A DNA stretch of 64,000 nucleotides from Cacajao melanocephalus (taxonomy: Eukaryota > Chordata > Mammalia > Primates > Pitheciidae): positions 1-64,000 of the forward strand of contig CAUYLG010065885.1 in the NCBI GenBank assembly GCA_963573385.1, in the 5' to 3' direction. The notes beneath the pieces were generated by a model that saw only the letters and a list, made by a program, of their open reading frames with translations, had not been told where the DNA came from and ran no database searches. Shown here piece by piece: positions 13,621 through 26,409 of this stretch; the first letter of the stretch is position 1, and every line of letters starts with the position of its first letter. Position numbers and translations under genes: made by a program.

Positions 13621-14694
13621 TATACTGAGTTTATCAAAATATATTTTATTTTCAAATGCTTTTTTAATTAAAAAGCAATATGTGATATAGTTTAAAAAAC
13701 AAAACATAAATAAGTAAAATATAAAAAGGAAGTAGAGATAATTGCTTTTATCATATAATCATTTTTATATTACCAATCATCTATAGTATAAAATTAACAT
13801 AATAAATACTATGCATTTTTTATAATGTGTTCTGAATTAGCCTATAGGCTACGTGACCAACATTTAATCATTAGTGCTTTATAAGTAATATATATGTGAT
13901 GTGAATCATATGTATAATTGTTTATATCCTAAAACAAAACAGGTCTTAGATATAGAATTACACAGATATATGTATGTAAATATAGGTGTATGTATAAACA
14001 TATGCATAGCATACATATATAAATATAAGTATGTATATGCCAGTCTTAATTTGTGACTATAAAATTATAGAAGAAAATGTCACTCTAGCAGAGATTTTGA
14101 GAATCTTGATAATAGTGTTGGATAACAGTATTTTCAAGTATTCAGAATTTGAAAATGATGATATTCCATGTGCATTTAGGTCTTATCTACAAGCTTCTAG
14201 CTAGTCACTTTTTTTTCTACAATGTTTGAAGTATGTCATAGAACTTAACTGTCCCATTTTTAGTGGTTTACAAACCACTTCCACATTTTTCTATGTCAAT
14301 GTCCTTAACTTTGCTATTATTAGTAGTATGGCTTGGATTATTTTATTTGGAACTCTCTTAAATATAATAGTTTTTAAAGTTTGGGTCTTCTCCATGTAAC
14401 AGATTAGAAAATGATCTCACTGAAAAAAAATGGGAACCCAATTCTTATGCATATGTTTGGCCCAAACAGGAACAAATCTCATTAGAGCTCTAGTTTTTAG
14501 TTCTGCAAATGAGAACTTTGCCTCTCTTGCCAAAAGTAGACTAGTCTAGTAATGTTTCTTATTTGCCACTTTTCTTCACCCATTGCTGTTGTTTATGACA
14601 GAAGATTAACATTTTTAGGGAGAAAGCAAAATCTTGTATATCTTGGTTAAGTTACATAAAATCTGGTATACTTTGAGAAAAGGAGAATTTATGA
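13621..14694. other. AT-rich DNA, nothing recognised
   Basis: Contains a loose TGTATG/TATA-rich stretch at 13965-14040. No transposon or exon recognised. Confidence 0.55.
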
Positions 14695-14790
14695 TTGTTC
14701 ATTTGATCATTCAACAAATGTTTGCTGAACATCTGCTAAGTGCCAGTCTCTGCTCTCATGTTAAAAATATAGCAATGGAATTATTAAAAA
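14695..14790 (+). mobile_element. L2-like tail fragment
   Basis: TTGATCATTCAACAAATGTT, TGCTGAACATCTGCTAAGTG and CCAGTCTCTGCTCTCATG follow 'attcaacaaatatttattgagcacctactatgtgccaggca...', the common ancient L2-like module. Confidence 0.6.
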
Positions 14791-15000
14791 CAAAACTAAA
14801 CAAAAACAAAAAATCTGAACTCTGTTATTGATTTTCATTTTATTTCAAGTCTAAACCCAGTGATAAAAGTCAGTTCACATATTCACTTAAATGGTTTTGT
14901 TGCATCTTTTTTTATTCAGAAAGAAAATCTGCTGATCTCTACATTTATTGATATGTTTATTTCACTCTGACAGTAAAACCATTGAAAACATTGTTATTGT

Positions 15001-16450
15001 TATTTTTCTTTTTCAACTTTTTAGAATCATGCAGTACATGAGCAGGTTTATTACAAAGGTATATTGAATGATGCTGAGGTTTGGAGTATGACTGAACTCA
15101 TCATCATTTTAGGGAACATAGAACCCAGTAGCTGATTTTTCAGCCCTTTGCCCTTCCATTTATTCACCTCTAGTAGTCCTCAATGTCTATTGTTCCTATC
15201 TTTATGTCCATGTGTACCTAAAGTTTAGCTCCTACTTAGCGATAACATTTGACATATGATTTTCTGTTTCTGCATTCTTTCATTTAAGATAATGTCCTCC
15301 AGGACATAATTTCATTCTTTTTTTTTTTTAGCTGTGTAGTATTTCATGATGTTTATATACCATATTTTCTTTATTTAGTCCACTGTTGTATTAGTTTGTT
15401 TTCATGTTGCTATAAAGAACTGCCAAGACTGGATAACATATAAAGAGATATAATTGACTCACAGTTCCACATGGCTGGGGAAGCCTTAGGAAACTTACAA
15501 TCATAGCAGAAGTGGAAGGAAACGCATCCTTCTTCACATGGTGGAAGGAAGGAGTACCAAGCAAAAGGGGAAAAAGCCCCTTATAAAACCATCAGATCTC
15601 ATAAGAACTCACTCACTATCATGAGAGCAGCATAAGGGTAACCACCCCCATGATTAAATTACCTCCCACTGGATCCCACCCATGACACTTGGGGATCATG
15701 GAAGCTAAAATTCAAGACAAGATTTGGATAGGAACACTGCCAAACCATATCAATTGTTGATGGACACTTGGTTTTAGTCAAAGTTTTGCTATTATGGATA
15801 GTGCTAGAAAAAAACCCAGGACATAGCCTTCTCAAAATTGGCCTTGACAAAGAATTTATGGCTAGGTTCTCAAAAACAATTGTAACAGAAACAAAAAATT
15901 GTTAAGTGAGGCCTAATTAAAGAGCTCTGCACAGCAAGAGAAACTATCACGGAAATAAATAGACAATCTGTTGAATGGGAGAAAATATTTGCATACTATA
16001 TATCCAACAAATGCCTAATATCCAGAATATGTAAGAAACTTAACAAGCAAAAAACAACCTCATTGAAAAGTAGGCAAGCACATGAACAACACTTCCAAAA
16101 TAAGATAATACACACAGCCAAGGAATGTATGAAAATACTCATCATTGCTAATCATTAGATATATGCAAATTAAAACCACAATGAGATATCATCTCATGCC
16201 AGTCAGAGTGGCTTTTGTTAAAAAGTCAAAAAATGGCATATGTTTGTGAGGCTGCAGAGAAAAGGGAATAGATAAAACATTATTGGAGGGAATGTATATT
16301 AGTTTAGCCACTATGGAGAATAATTTGGAGAATTCTCAAAGAACTCAGAGTTGAACTACAACCCAAGAATCCCGTTATTGGGTATATGCGCAAAAGAAAA
16401 TAAGTCATTCTACCAAAAGGATACATTCATGTGCATGTTCAAGACATTAT
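15001..16450 (-). mobile_element. L1 with 5' inversion, interrupted by an LTR
   Basis: From 15001 to 15805 (excluding the LTR) the DNA is antisense L1 3' UTR and ORF2 tail: polypyrimidine start, ATTGAATGATGCTGAGGTTT, CAATGTCTATTGTTCC, TAGTATTTCATGATGTTTAT and CTATTATGGATAGTGCT. At about 15806 the orientation flips, and 15807-16450 is sense ORF2 C-terminal sequence (AAACCACAATGAGATATCAT, CCGTTATTGGGTATATGCGC). The sense part ends close to where the antisense part begins in the L1 consensus. This is the signature of twin-primed integration with a 5' inversion. The reverse transcriptase frame is destroyed. Confidence 0.88.
15387..15752 (-). mobile_element. Solo LTR, ERVL-MaLR (THE1/MST type)
   Basis: On the minus strand it starts TGATATGGTTTGGCAGTG, includes GTGGAACTGTGAGTCAAT and TGATGGTTTTATAAGG, and ends ACAAACTAATACA. 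This is the MaLR LTR layout, from TG to CA. The flanking 5-mers (15382-15386 and 15753-15757) match at four of five positions, as expected of a MaLR target-site duplication. No internal viral sequence remains. It inserted into the L1 that surrounds it and is therefore younger. Confidence 0.9.
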
Positions 16451-19400
16451 TTTTAAAAATGATACAGAATTGTCACAACCCTTTTAATTTTTGAAGCCAA
16501 CAGTATATATTTAGAGGTTTTTAGGCAATGTTTGGGAAAGGCACCTCTTTTCCATATTGTTGCCATTACTGGAACTCCCCCAAACTTTATGCTTCTCAAT
16601 CATAAACAAATTTTGCTATAAAAACCAATTAATTTCCTATTAACTCTCCTTTTCTGCCTAATCTAATGTATTCCAATTGAAAAAAAAAATGATCTTGTGA
16701 AGGTGTCATATGAAACACGATAATCTTTCACATAAAATAATTTGACAACTACTGGAAAAGAGAAGTAAATGGTGTCTGACCAAAGCCAATAAAATATTTA
16801 TAGAAACAAAAGACAATGTTTAATACTTTTAAAACTCTCTATTCTAGTTGGGTTTAGGTTTGGTGACACATGCCAGTCTGCATGATTGAATAAATATAGT
16901 AATCAAAAGGAAAAAATATTACCCTTAAACTGCTGTTTCATATTTTAATAAGTAAAGTCAGTGTTTTAAAAGAAGTGAATATCAAACAGTATGTTTATGG
17001 ATATCATGTTGTTGAACAGTCCTTTGAAAAGCACGCTATGAAGTAAGCTAAGCTTGGTCCAATTAATTTTTTATATTAGTACATAATTTACCATTTGTGC
17101 ATTTGCCAAAGCATTTATTTAAAAATACTAATATGCTCAAATAGAATAATATTCTAGAAGATGGTCACGGATATTTTTTAAATCATATAGTGTGTGTTTA
17201 AAGAGTTTTCCTTTGGCAGCAATTTGTCAAAAATGACACCATCAGTCTCTTTTCTTTATGAAAAATTATCTCTAAAATGACTTGTTGAATTTGAAGCCCT
17301 AATTAAAGACTTAGCTGGCAAGCCTATTAAATTATACTGTATAAAAGTGCATGATGCTCAAATGGGTCTAACTTAGAGTAGTTTTGGACAATGCCACATT
17401 TATCTACCATACACTATTCTTCAAATAATCAACCTTGCTCTCTACTTTACTTTAAATGAAAAGGGAAATTGCACCAGACAGGTCCATAACCTCTGAAGAA
17501 CTAAATATGGTGACATAGGCAATCCACATATTTGCATTACACATGCTAAACTAACAGACAATAGTATTTATAAGGCTTCACTAAATGCTTAAATCTATTT
17601 TGTGGACAAAAGGATTTTTAAGTTAATTCATTTTGTGGAGAGAATAATTTAACCAAGTTAGCATTTTGTTGACAGAATTATGATGAAATTCATTTTGTCT
17701 ACATAATTGATTGGACAGCCAGCAGAATGCATTTCTCCCTAGAATGAAGAATGTGCAGAGGTTGTCAAACGGCATTTCCTCCTCGCTCTCAAATTATTCT
17801 GCCAACAAAATGAATGCAAAATCCTTTCACTTACAACATCAATATGGGTGTTAATTACTGGTGAATAGAATTCAAAGTCAGAATCTTTTCTGTTAAATAT
17901 TGATGGAAAGATATTCATACCACTCACTAATGAGATATTAATCTCACAAAAGATTGTTCTGGAAGAAGCTTATATTTAATCTGTGTAACAAGGTAGTTGT
18001 GTCATTTGTTTTATTCACATTCAATACTACAAACATGAAATAAACACTTTGGCTAAAATTTCAAATTGAGTTGCTAAGGTAAGACACACCAGGAAACTGT
18101 TGAGAGGGAGAGACTACAAAGACGGTTATTGAATAGTACATGATAGGAAATATTGAAAGCTACCAAGCACTTTATCAAAACTAAGTGTAAATTTACATGG
18201 TTCTCTAGATGCACTTAGATTATTGTATTATCCACTTAAGCCTAAAGGCCTGCACAGTGAAGATGAGTGGTGCAGCAGAGCACTAATAATGGATGTGTGC
18301 CATGATTTCCTGCTTCTCATTTTCATATCACCTATTGCCTAGAATGTCTGGGAATACTGAAAATGGACTCCTACAATATGGGTAAATAAGGCCATTCATA
18401 GAACACATAGTAACTAGAGATGTTCTTTCAGACAGCTTCCCCACTGAGGAAAGTTTGAACTTTTCCATTTTGGATGTTGGAACAGAAAAACAGAATGTAT
18501 TTTATGAGAGGAAAACAATTTTAGATCTAACTACATAGAAGGCGAACTAATGTGCCCATCATATGTTAAGAATCTGTAATGATTTAGATTGTAGAGGTGT
18601 ATTTTCTTCACAAATAAAGATTACAGAAGCATTTCATGTCAACTGTGTGAATTAGCTTCAGAGAAAATGTTCAGTCAGTAAAATGTAATTTCAATAGATG
18701 CCTTTTTCACCATAGTCCACTTTAAGGTATCTACATAATTTGTATCATTAAGTTAATAAGGCCAGGTGTTAACTCTTCTGAGACATAGGATCACTCTTTC
18801 TTTGTCTAATACTTTGTGGTTTATTTGCAAACTTCTACCAGCTACAATTTTGTTTTAAAATTACAGACCAATACCAATACTCAGGATTTAATGAAACAAA
18901 TATGGACAGAATTAGGTAGTTGTGTTGAATATTGCTTTGGAATAAACAAGCAAATGTTTCAGACAAAACCATTTGAAACTGAGTCATTCAGGAAAAGAGT
19001 AAATATTTGAATACAAAACTAGAATATATTTGGGAAAAATATATTTTAGTAGGAAGGTTGGAAAAATTGCATAAGTGCAAATGAGGAAACCATTGGTTGG
19101 TATAAAATTGAGTCATAAATCTTAGATCTGTAAAATAAACTATTTTTTTAATCTCCAAATTCCTGCCTGGCATCGTACTGGAAAATGTTTTGCCAAATAT
19201 GTTCTGTGTGCATTTAGAAATCACTTATTGCTCATCTGAAACCAGTTGGTTTTGGACGAAGGACACAAAAGAATACATAATACAATTTATCTATCTTTCA
19301 ATTGATTTGGGAACATAATACTCATATGATGTATGACCTAACATGATAGGATCTAGGAACATAAATATTAATAAATAGAATTCAAAGCAAAATATGTAGG

Positions 19401-20789
19401 CTAAACATCTTGCATTAAGTAATTTAATACATTCAAAATTTATATTTGTATTTAATCAAAACTCTTCCAAAATCACATAAAGCATATTCATGTGAATTTT
19501 TTGAGCAAGAAAGTAAAACAAGGGTGAAAATATAAAATTGAGCCAAATAAACATTAGATATGTGTAGTACAAAACTCTGGACACTTGCTGTTGGTAGTTG
19601 TCCCTATGGCTTAATGCTTTAATTAGCTCATTACAATTGTGCACAAATATGTTAACATCCTTACCTTTTCTAACACAGAAAAACATTGAGAAAGACATTG
19701 TTATTTTCATTTATAGATGAGAGATGAGGAACACTGTATTTAAAAGTTATAACAAATTACCCCAAACTTCAGAGGAAATGAGCCAAGACTTTAAAGAAGG
19801 ATCTGGTACATGAATGTAGCTGAGACAAGTACAGCTCTCTCTTCATTCCGCTGCATAAGATTTCTTGGAAGAAATAAAACCTGAGATTGATTCAAAAGAT
19901 AATCAAAAGACTATCTTATATGAGGCACTGTTGAAAAGACACCATCTGACCAGTAGGAAGTAAATAAAATTTAAGGTCAAATCTGATGAGTGGGCTTAGC
20001 TGAAGGAGGGCTTAGCTATTAGACTGGAGTGTTAAGACTTATCCAAGAGAACAAGGTCTCATGAAAGTTTTAAACAATGGAGTGGTGGCAACTCCACACT
20101 GCTTTCAAGTTTCCCTTTTACGTGACTGCTAAAATGAAATCAATATATACATCACTTGAAGTGTTTTAACTTCTAATAGAAAAAGAGTGGCTGCACAGGC
20201 ACATACTTCAATTATATTGTTATTGGTTACGTTTTTCAATGGGTTATTTAGAAATTCATTCTTTGAGGCAAAAAAAAAAAAAGGCTCTAAATATCAGACA
20301 CAGTTCAAATGATGAAATCCTGGGCTATTCAAAGCAGTAAACAAAGGAATATCAGGATCGCCAGCAGCAATATCTACTAGGAATGTGGAAAGTTTCTTTA
20401 GCTCAGATGTATTCATCACCACTTACAAAACAGAATAAACCTCACCTCATGACAATCATTCTATGGGGAGTTCAATAGGTGGAGTATACGTGAACAAGAA
20501 CAAGATTAGATGTTTACAAATGACAGGCTTTCAGGTAAAGGTGGCTTAGGTGTATGTACCTACTATGCATTCCTCTAATGTGAAATAAAAGGGATTCATT
20601 TTTTAAAAGCCTACACCTAGAAAAACTGGGAATGCAGGAAAAGAGACTATAGAAACCAAGTTTTACTAGTAACAATGGACCTGACAGGTCAGAATAAACT
20701 GAATCTTAAGCCTTTAGAGAAGAAATTCTAGAACTAACCTGACTTGAATCAGAATCCTAAGTGGCTCATGAATCAGCATTATCAGGCGT
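16451..20789. other. 4.3-kb block without recognised transposons
   Basis: No Alu, L1, LTR or DNA transposon is recognised, apart from a weak MIR-like stretch near 19700-19790 on the minus strand. The block is AT-rich with many ATTA/TAAT cores (for example AGCCCTAATTAAAGACTTAG near 17297). ORFs at 17739-17927, 18816-19010, 18988-19224 and 19456-19710 have no recognisable domain. A degenerate tandem repeat lies at 17596-17720. Confidence 0.55.
17596..17720 (+). repeat. Degenerate four-copy ~33-bp tandem repeat
   Basis: The motif [CT]ATTTTGT[GTC][GT] recurs at 17596, 17629, 17662 and 17691 (spacings 33, 33 and 29 bp), each copy followed by an AGAAT/ATAAT-like stretch. An inverted partner, CCAACAAAATGAATGC, lies near 17800. 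The copies are diverged, so the array is old. Confidence 0.6.
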
Positions 20790-21720
20790 ATCGGTTATCT
20801 ACTGCTGCATAGCCAACTATCCCAAAACTTAGTGTAAAAAAACCATTTTATCATGCTCACAAATTCTGTGGATTGGTAATTCAAAAAGTGCACAATGAGG
20901 ATTGCTGTTCTCTGAGTTATGATGTCTAGGAGTAAAATAGGGTTAAATTGAATGGCTGGGGGCTAGAACAGCCAGGGTGGTGCAATAGGCTGAATGTTAG
21001 CATCCCTCCAGAAATACATATTCTAAAACCTATTCCCCAGTGTGACAGTATTTGGAGGTAGGACTTTGGGAAGTTTTTAGATCATGAGGGTAAAGCCCTA
21101 ATAAAAGGTAGTACCTAATAAAAGATGCCCTAAAAAGCTCCCTTTGCTTCCTTGTGATAGGTAAAAACACAAGAAGATGGCCATCTGTGATCCAGAAAGT
21201 GGACCCTCATCAGACACCATATCTGCCACCACCTTGATGTTGGACTTCCTAGTCTCCAGAACTGTGAGAAATAAATTTCTGTTGTTTATAATGCAACCAA
21301 TCTATATATTTGTTAAAATAGCCTAAACAGATAAAGACAGCTGGTGAAACCACTTTGAAGATTACTTCTCCACATACAGCCTAATAACTGGGTTAGATTA
21401 GACAAAGAACAGGTTCTTCACGGATTGCTGACTAGAATGACTAGGGAACAGCAGCTTCAGCATGGATCGTTCACTAAAGTGACTAGGATGTTTCAAGGCA
21501 GTTGAGCTTTTTCTATGATTCAGGACACCAAGAATGAGTATTCCAAGCCAGCAAAATGGAAGTTGTGTGGCCCTTTATGACCTAGCTTTTGATATCACAT
21601 AGCATAAGATCAGCTGTATTCTATTGGTAAAAATCAGTCTTAAATTCACTCAGATTCAGAAGGAAGAACACAAGCTTCATCTCTCAATGAGAGGATTGCT
21701 CTATCAGTACTTCAAAAGGG
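20790..21720 (+). mobile_element. Ancient interspersed repeat A, copy 1 (split by LTR)
   Basis: Head: GGTTATCTACTGCTGCATAG, CAACTATCCCAAAACTTAGT and AATTCTGTGGATTGGTAATT. After the LTR the body resumes: ACTTCTCCACATAC, CCTTTATGACCTAGC, TATTCTATTGGTAA. This is a common mammalian mid-repetitive family ('ctactgctgcataacaaattaccccaaaacttagtggc' at its head) whose name I cannot assign with confidence. Two more copies in the same orientation lie at 44292-45225 and 48222-48860. Confidence 0.7.
20981..21339 (+). mobile_element. Solo LTR, ERVL-MaLR (MST/MLT1 type)
   Basis: Runs from TGCAATAGGCTGAATG to AAACAGATAAAGACA, with GACAGTATTTGGAGGTAGGA, GATGGCCATCTGTGATCC, a CTCCAGAACTGTGAGAAATA segment and the AATAAATTTC polyadenylation region. 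The flanking 5-mers (20976-20980 and 21340-21344) differ at one base. No internal sequence. It inserted into repeat A copy 1. Confidence 0.88.
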
Positions 21721-22189
21721 AAAATAGGGAATTGCATTAAAAGACAAATAAGTTTATAAAGCAGATACCCTTCCATTTTATCTTACTAAATAGAAGACTG
21801 GAGGTTTATTCTCTAGAAAGAGGAAGATGGCCATTCGTGTGTCTGAGAAACACCAGAGAGGGTTGAGATCAAAGGTACAAAAGGGAAACTAGACATTAGG
21901 AAATGTATGTATACTGGATGCTAACAGTCCCCAGACCTTTTCCCTTGACCCACAGAACACAGGTACCAGTCTATCCTCTGGGCAAAAGAACTGAAGATAC
22001 CTTTCTGGGAAATCTGATCAACCAGGTTCTGACATCAAAGTTCCTCACCTAAAAGGCTCACCCAAGGCATCCTACAGCAAAATATACATTTGCAGTGTCC
22101 ACTTATGAGCTTCCAGTCAACTGTTGGTGTCCATGTGTTAAATATAAGCAGGAAACCTATGACTATTGGGTACCTGAGGAAATCCTCTA

Positions 22190-23725
22190 ACATTAAAAAT
22201 GGAGGAAAAGGAAAAAAAAGTCAGAGAAAATGGGAACTATGAAGGGAAATAAAACATTTTTAAAAAGGTTTTCTTGAATGTAATCAGGAGAGGAAACCTA
22301 AAGAAATTAACCTATCAATCCAGGAAGACTAATATCAAGGCACAAGAATTTTAAAAGAGAAAATGGGAGATAGGCACAGTGGCTCTCACACCTGTAATCC
22401 CAGCACTTTGGGAGGCTGAGGAGGGTGGGTCACTTGAGGTAGGGAGTTTGAAACCAGCCAGGACAACACGATGAAACCCTGTCTCTACTAAAAATACAAA
22501 AATTAGCCGGGTGTGGTGGCATGCACCTGTAATCCCAGCTACTCAGGAGGCTGAGACAGGCGAATCGCCTGAAACTGGGAGGAGGAGGTTGCAGTGAGCC
22601 AAGACTGCGCCACTGTACTCTAGCCTGGGTGACAGAGCGAGACTGTCTCAAACAAACAAAAGAGAGAGAGAGAGAGAGGAGATGAGAAGGGGAATCAATG
22701 AACTCATTCCAGAAAAGTTTCCTAAAAGAGAAGGAAATAAATTTTCAGATTGAAAGAGCTCAGTGAATATCCACCAAATAGATTAAAATAGACATGCAAC
22801 AAAGCCCATTTTCATATAAATACAGAGAATTCAAGACAAGGTCCCTACAAGTTTATGGAAATAAAAAATAATTATTACTTACAAAAGAGTAAGAATCATA
22901 ATCACTTTGAACTCTTCAACAAGAACAGTGGAAACTAGAAAGCAGTGGAGGAATGTTCTCAATATTCTGAGGGGAAGTCATTTCCTAACTTGAATTATCT
23001 ATGTAACCAAACTATTAATCAAGAATGAAAGGACAACAAATATACTTTGTCAGGCAAGTTCTCAAAATTTTACCTCCTTTATATCCTTTCTCAAAACATG
23101 CTCTACCATATAAGGGAGTAATCCAGGAGACCGTGAACAAGAATTAGGGAAAGTACAAGATCTAAACCCACAAAGATGAAAAAACCATCAAAGATCATAA
23201 AAATGCCAGCTCCATACCCAGCACAGAGGACAACCAGTTCAGATTGAAGCAGATCAGAAGCTTCCATGAGACAATTCTTCAGCAAGATTCACTAGTAAAA
23301 TACCTAATGTCTTTGGATGCTTTGAGAGAATCTGTAGGCAATGAGGTAAAAGCATTGAGGTCGAATATGTTTTTAAAAAGAATGGAAAACTAAGCTAATA
23401 AGAAAATAAGGCAATCAGTAATCTCTCCCTAGAGAGATATAGGAAGGAAGTTCAGGGTGTAGATTAAGTGAGGAAAGGAAAGAGAACAGATTTCTCACTT
23501 CCATAATGGGATATGCAAACCACCTTAATTAAAGGCATTAATGTCCCTAGTAAAATCATCATCAACAAGACATCAGAGTAGTTGTTTCTGAGGACTGGGA
23601 AATAAGGGTAAGAAAGTGCTGACTGTTATTTTTTGTTTTGAAAGAAAACCTTTTTGAAATTTTTGACCTTCTAAATTATACAGATCTATAATTTCTTGTA
23701 AAATGTAGGCTAAAATTAAAGGAAA
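22190..23725 (+). mobile_element. Old L1M (L1ME-like) fragment, split by an Alu
   Basis: Non-ORF2 L1M sequence: TTTCAGATTGAAAGAGCTCA, GAACAGTGGAAACTAGAAAG, AATATTCTGAGGGGAAGTCA, AACCAAACTATTAATCAAGA, GGACAACCAGTTCAGA, then a TTTTTGAAATTTTTGACCTT end. It is heavily decayed. The minus-strand ORF at 23103-23285 is chance sequence. The left limit is approximate. Confidence 0.7.
22372..22661 (+). mobile_element. Full-length Alu SINE
   Basis: From AGGCACAGTGGCTCTCACAC through both monomers to GAGCGAGACTGTCTCAAAC, with a short AAAC tail that continues into a (GA)n run at 22660-22680. The minus-strand ORF at 22430-22651 is antisense Alu. Confidence 0.96.
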
Positions 23726-23979
23726 GGATCAAAAGATGAAAGGGACAACAATATTACCAGAGTGCAACTAACAGGGTGTCAAATATAGTATTTGATACTG
23801 AGCTAAAATACTTATTAGTAATATCTATAGCTATGTAAGCATTGAATATGTATATATATATATGTAGAGACACACACATGCATATATATTCCAAAGTCAA
23901 CTGACAAGGCCAGAAAGATTAATACATTTTTATGTACACAAAGTTTTTTTAAATGCCTGAAGTTCTGCATAATGGATAA

Positions 23980-24038
23980 GTGTGTGTGTGTTTGTGTGTA
24001 TGCGTATGTGTATATGTGTGTGCACATGTGTGTGTGTC
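23980..24038. repeat. (TG)n microsatellite
   Basis: Interrupted TG repeats with TATG and GCACA interruptions. A TA/CA-rich tract precedes it at 23845-23890. Confidence 0.93.
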
Positions 24039-26409
24039 TTTTAAAAGTTCCAAAGTACTGCTTTCACTCTGAATAATAAATGTTAGATTATCCAATGTAC
24101 GTCTTTATGGATGAGACCAAAATTTATAATATATCTTATTTGGTGTGTACAAGTATGTCCATTATCAGATCCCTAGAATTTTAAAGTGTCATTCACTTAT
24201 CCAGTAGTTGCAAATACAAATTGAGACTTTTTGTATTTGTTTTATGCTAAGACAATGAAGAAAATATACTGGGTATGAAATGTTTGCCTGGAGTCCAAAC
24301 TAATTTTAAATATTTAATATTCCGTATAATTTGTAATCACTGGGTACTTCTTGGCTTCTTAATTTGCTTAATCAATTAACTAATAATAATTAGAAAATGA
24401 GTGGAAATGTAAGAAAAAAATTATGTAAAATAACATTTTAATTAAGTAAAATAACTTATGAATATTCTTTCATTTTTAAGACAAAAGTGTTTAATAACCA
24501 GAAGATTCCAAGAATTATAAAGTAAATGTTGAGGATTTGACACCTTATTAGTTTTCATAAATGTGAGAAAAAAGTTTAAATGATATAAAGGATGTCTTCA
24601 GTTATTCTTTCTGCTAGTCATTCTTATCACAAACCTAAAGGAGTTGTATGGAAGTAAAGAAGCTGATTCAACAGAAATAAGCTTATTCCTTTTAAAGAAG
24701 CTTGTCAGTTGCAAGGACACCATTGTCTCCAAAGACAAGGTCATGAACTCTTAGTACCCCGGACATATGAGGAATATTACATTTCAAAAGAAATCCTACA
24801 GAAATGACCCTGAAAAATGGTCTTAATGTGAAAACAGACCAACACAAGTAACTTGTTTAAGTAAAAGAAGCTCTGTCCTAAAGGGGTGATAGTATGAGAA
24901 TAAATACACAAAAACAGAGTCCCAATTACTCTCTAAGGGCATAGCAGGTATATCTCACAACTATCAAATAAATTTTCTATAAAATTTATTTCTAGAAAAA
25001 TATGAATTTTATACTAAATTTATTCATTACTTTCAATTTAAAAAGTACTGTCATTCCTATCTTCCCTGTCATAATTACTCCCCTTGTTAACACCACATAA
25101 TGAGAAAAAAGCAAATCAGTTGTGTCATTATACCTTGCTGCTAAACAGAAGCAACACAGCCATTAATGACTTTAACATATGTTCATGTTTTCCTGGCCAC
25201 TGGGAACTTCATTTATCTGTTTCTCCTTGAGGAGGCAAAACATGTCTGTTAATAATATGATTCCTGAATTTCCTTCTCTGTATGTTTATATTCAGAACAA
25301 AATTTTCAAGTTCAGCATTAGAGGTGAGGCATCTGAGAGAGAAGGTGTCTTTAAAAGGATGAATGGCTCCAGGATAATCTGTTCTCACCTTTTCCACCCC
25401 AAGCCATATGCCTGCCTTCATTACAAATCAATCCACCAGGTGGCGATATAAATGGGTAACACTTGAAAAACGGTGACAATATTTAAATACAAAACAAAGG
25501 GTTCATAATTTCAATAAAAAACACAGCACTAAGAAATACACAAAGTATTGTGACTCTGAATTTGGACCATGATTTTAATCTGAGATCTGAGGGTTCAGGT
25601 AATTATCAGATACTTCGTTTAGTGATTTAAACTCCTCCTACCTTCTAAAAAAAAAAAGATGTGCTGTTAATCTTGCTTGAACTATTTGGCTAATTGTTTC
25701 AGCTCTTGATTTTTTCTTGTCAGTTCAGGATAGTCTTGGTCAAGTTACTTAACCTCTTCATATCTCATATAGTCTTGTAATGTGAAGAAGCACTAATAAG
25801 ATTGATTATAAAACACTGCAAATTTTAGTGCTGAAGACTACATTGCTTTGAAGTCACCAGAAATGTGACAAGTGTTTAGACAAGTACATAATTAAACTGT
25901 CCAAACTGCATTAGCTATTGATGACATTTAACTAGGGCTGACTTTTCCTATCAAACTATGAGTCTGAATTATAGTGGCTTCTATAACTCCCAAAGAATTT
26001 ATCAGAGTAGAACTGGGAGTGGGCATTTAAGTCTGAAAGCTCATGTGCATCTTTAATGACAGTAATTAAAACATCAGATGGAAATCTCATCAATTTATTC
26101 TTTTGTTAGAAGAAATTGTAACTCTGTCAATTAGTCTTTAAGGAAAATGTTGAATGGCATTACATACAATGACAAATCAACAGCACTATAGTTCAAAACG
26201 GAATCCTTTTTGGAACTTGAATGTCCTATTCTTTACCACTCCTCAAATATAACTGAAGTCACATTAACATCTGTGCCTGAATTTCACTGACACCAAGCTC
26301 TCACCTGCTCATATAAGAATTTTATTACTACATATGTGTTTCAGAGGATCCTCAAGATGTGACTTAACTGAATTCCAAACTAAGCCTGGTTATTGTTCAC
26401 AATCCCTGG
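24039..26409. other. AT-rich DNA, nothing firm
   Basis: No transposon is firm. 25728-25790 (TTGGTCAAGTTACTTAACCT) resembles the MIR core on the plus strand. Overlapping ORFs on both strands at 25179-25451 have no recognisable domain. Confidence 0.5.
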
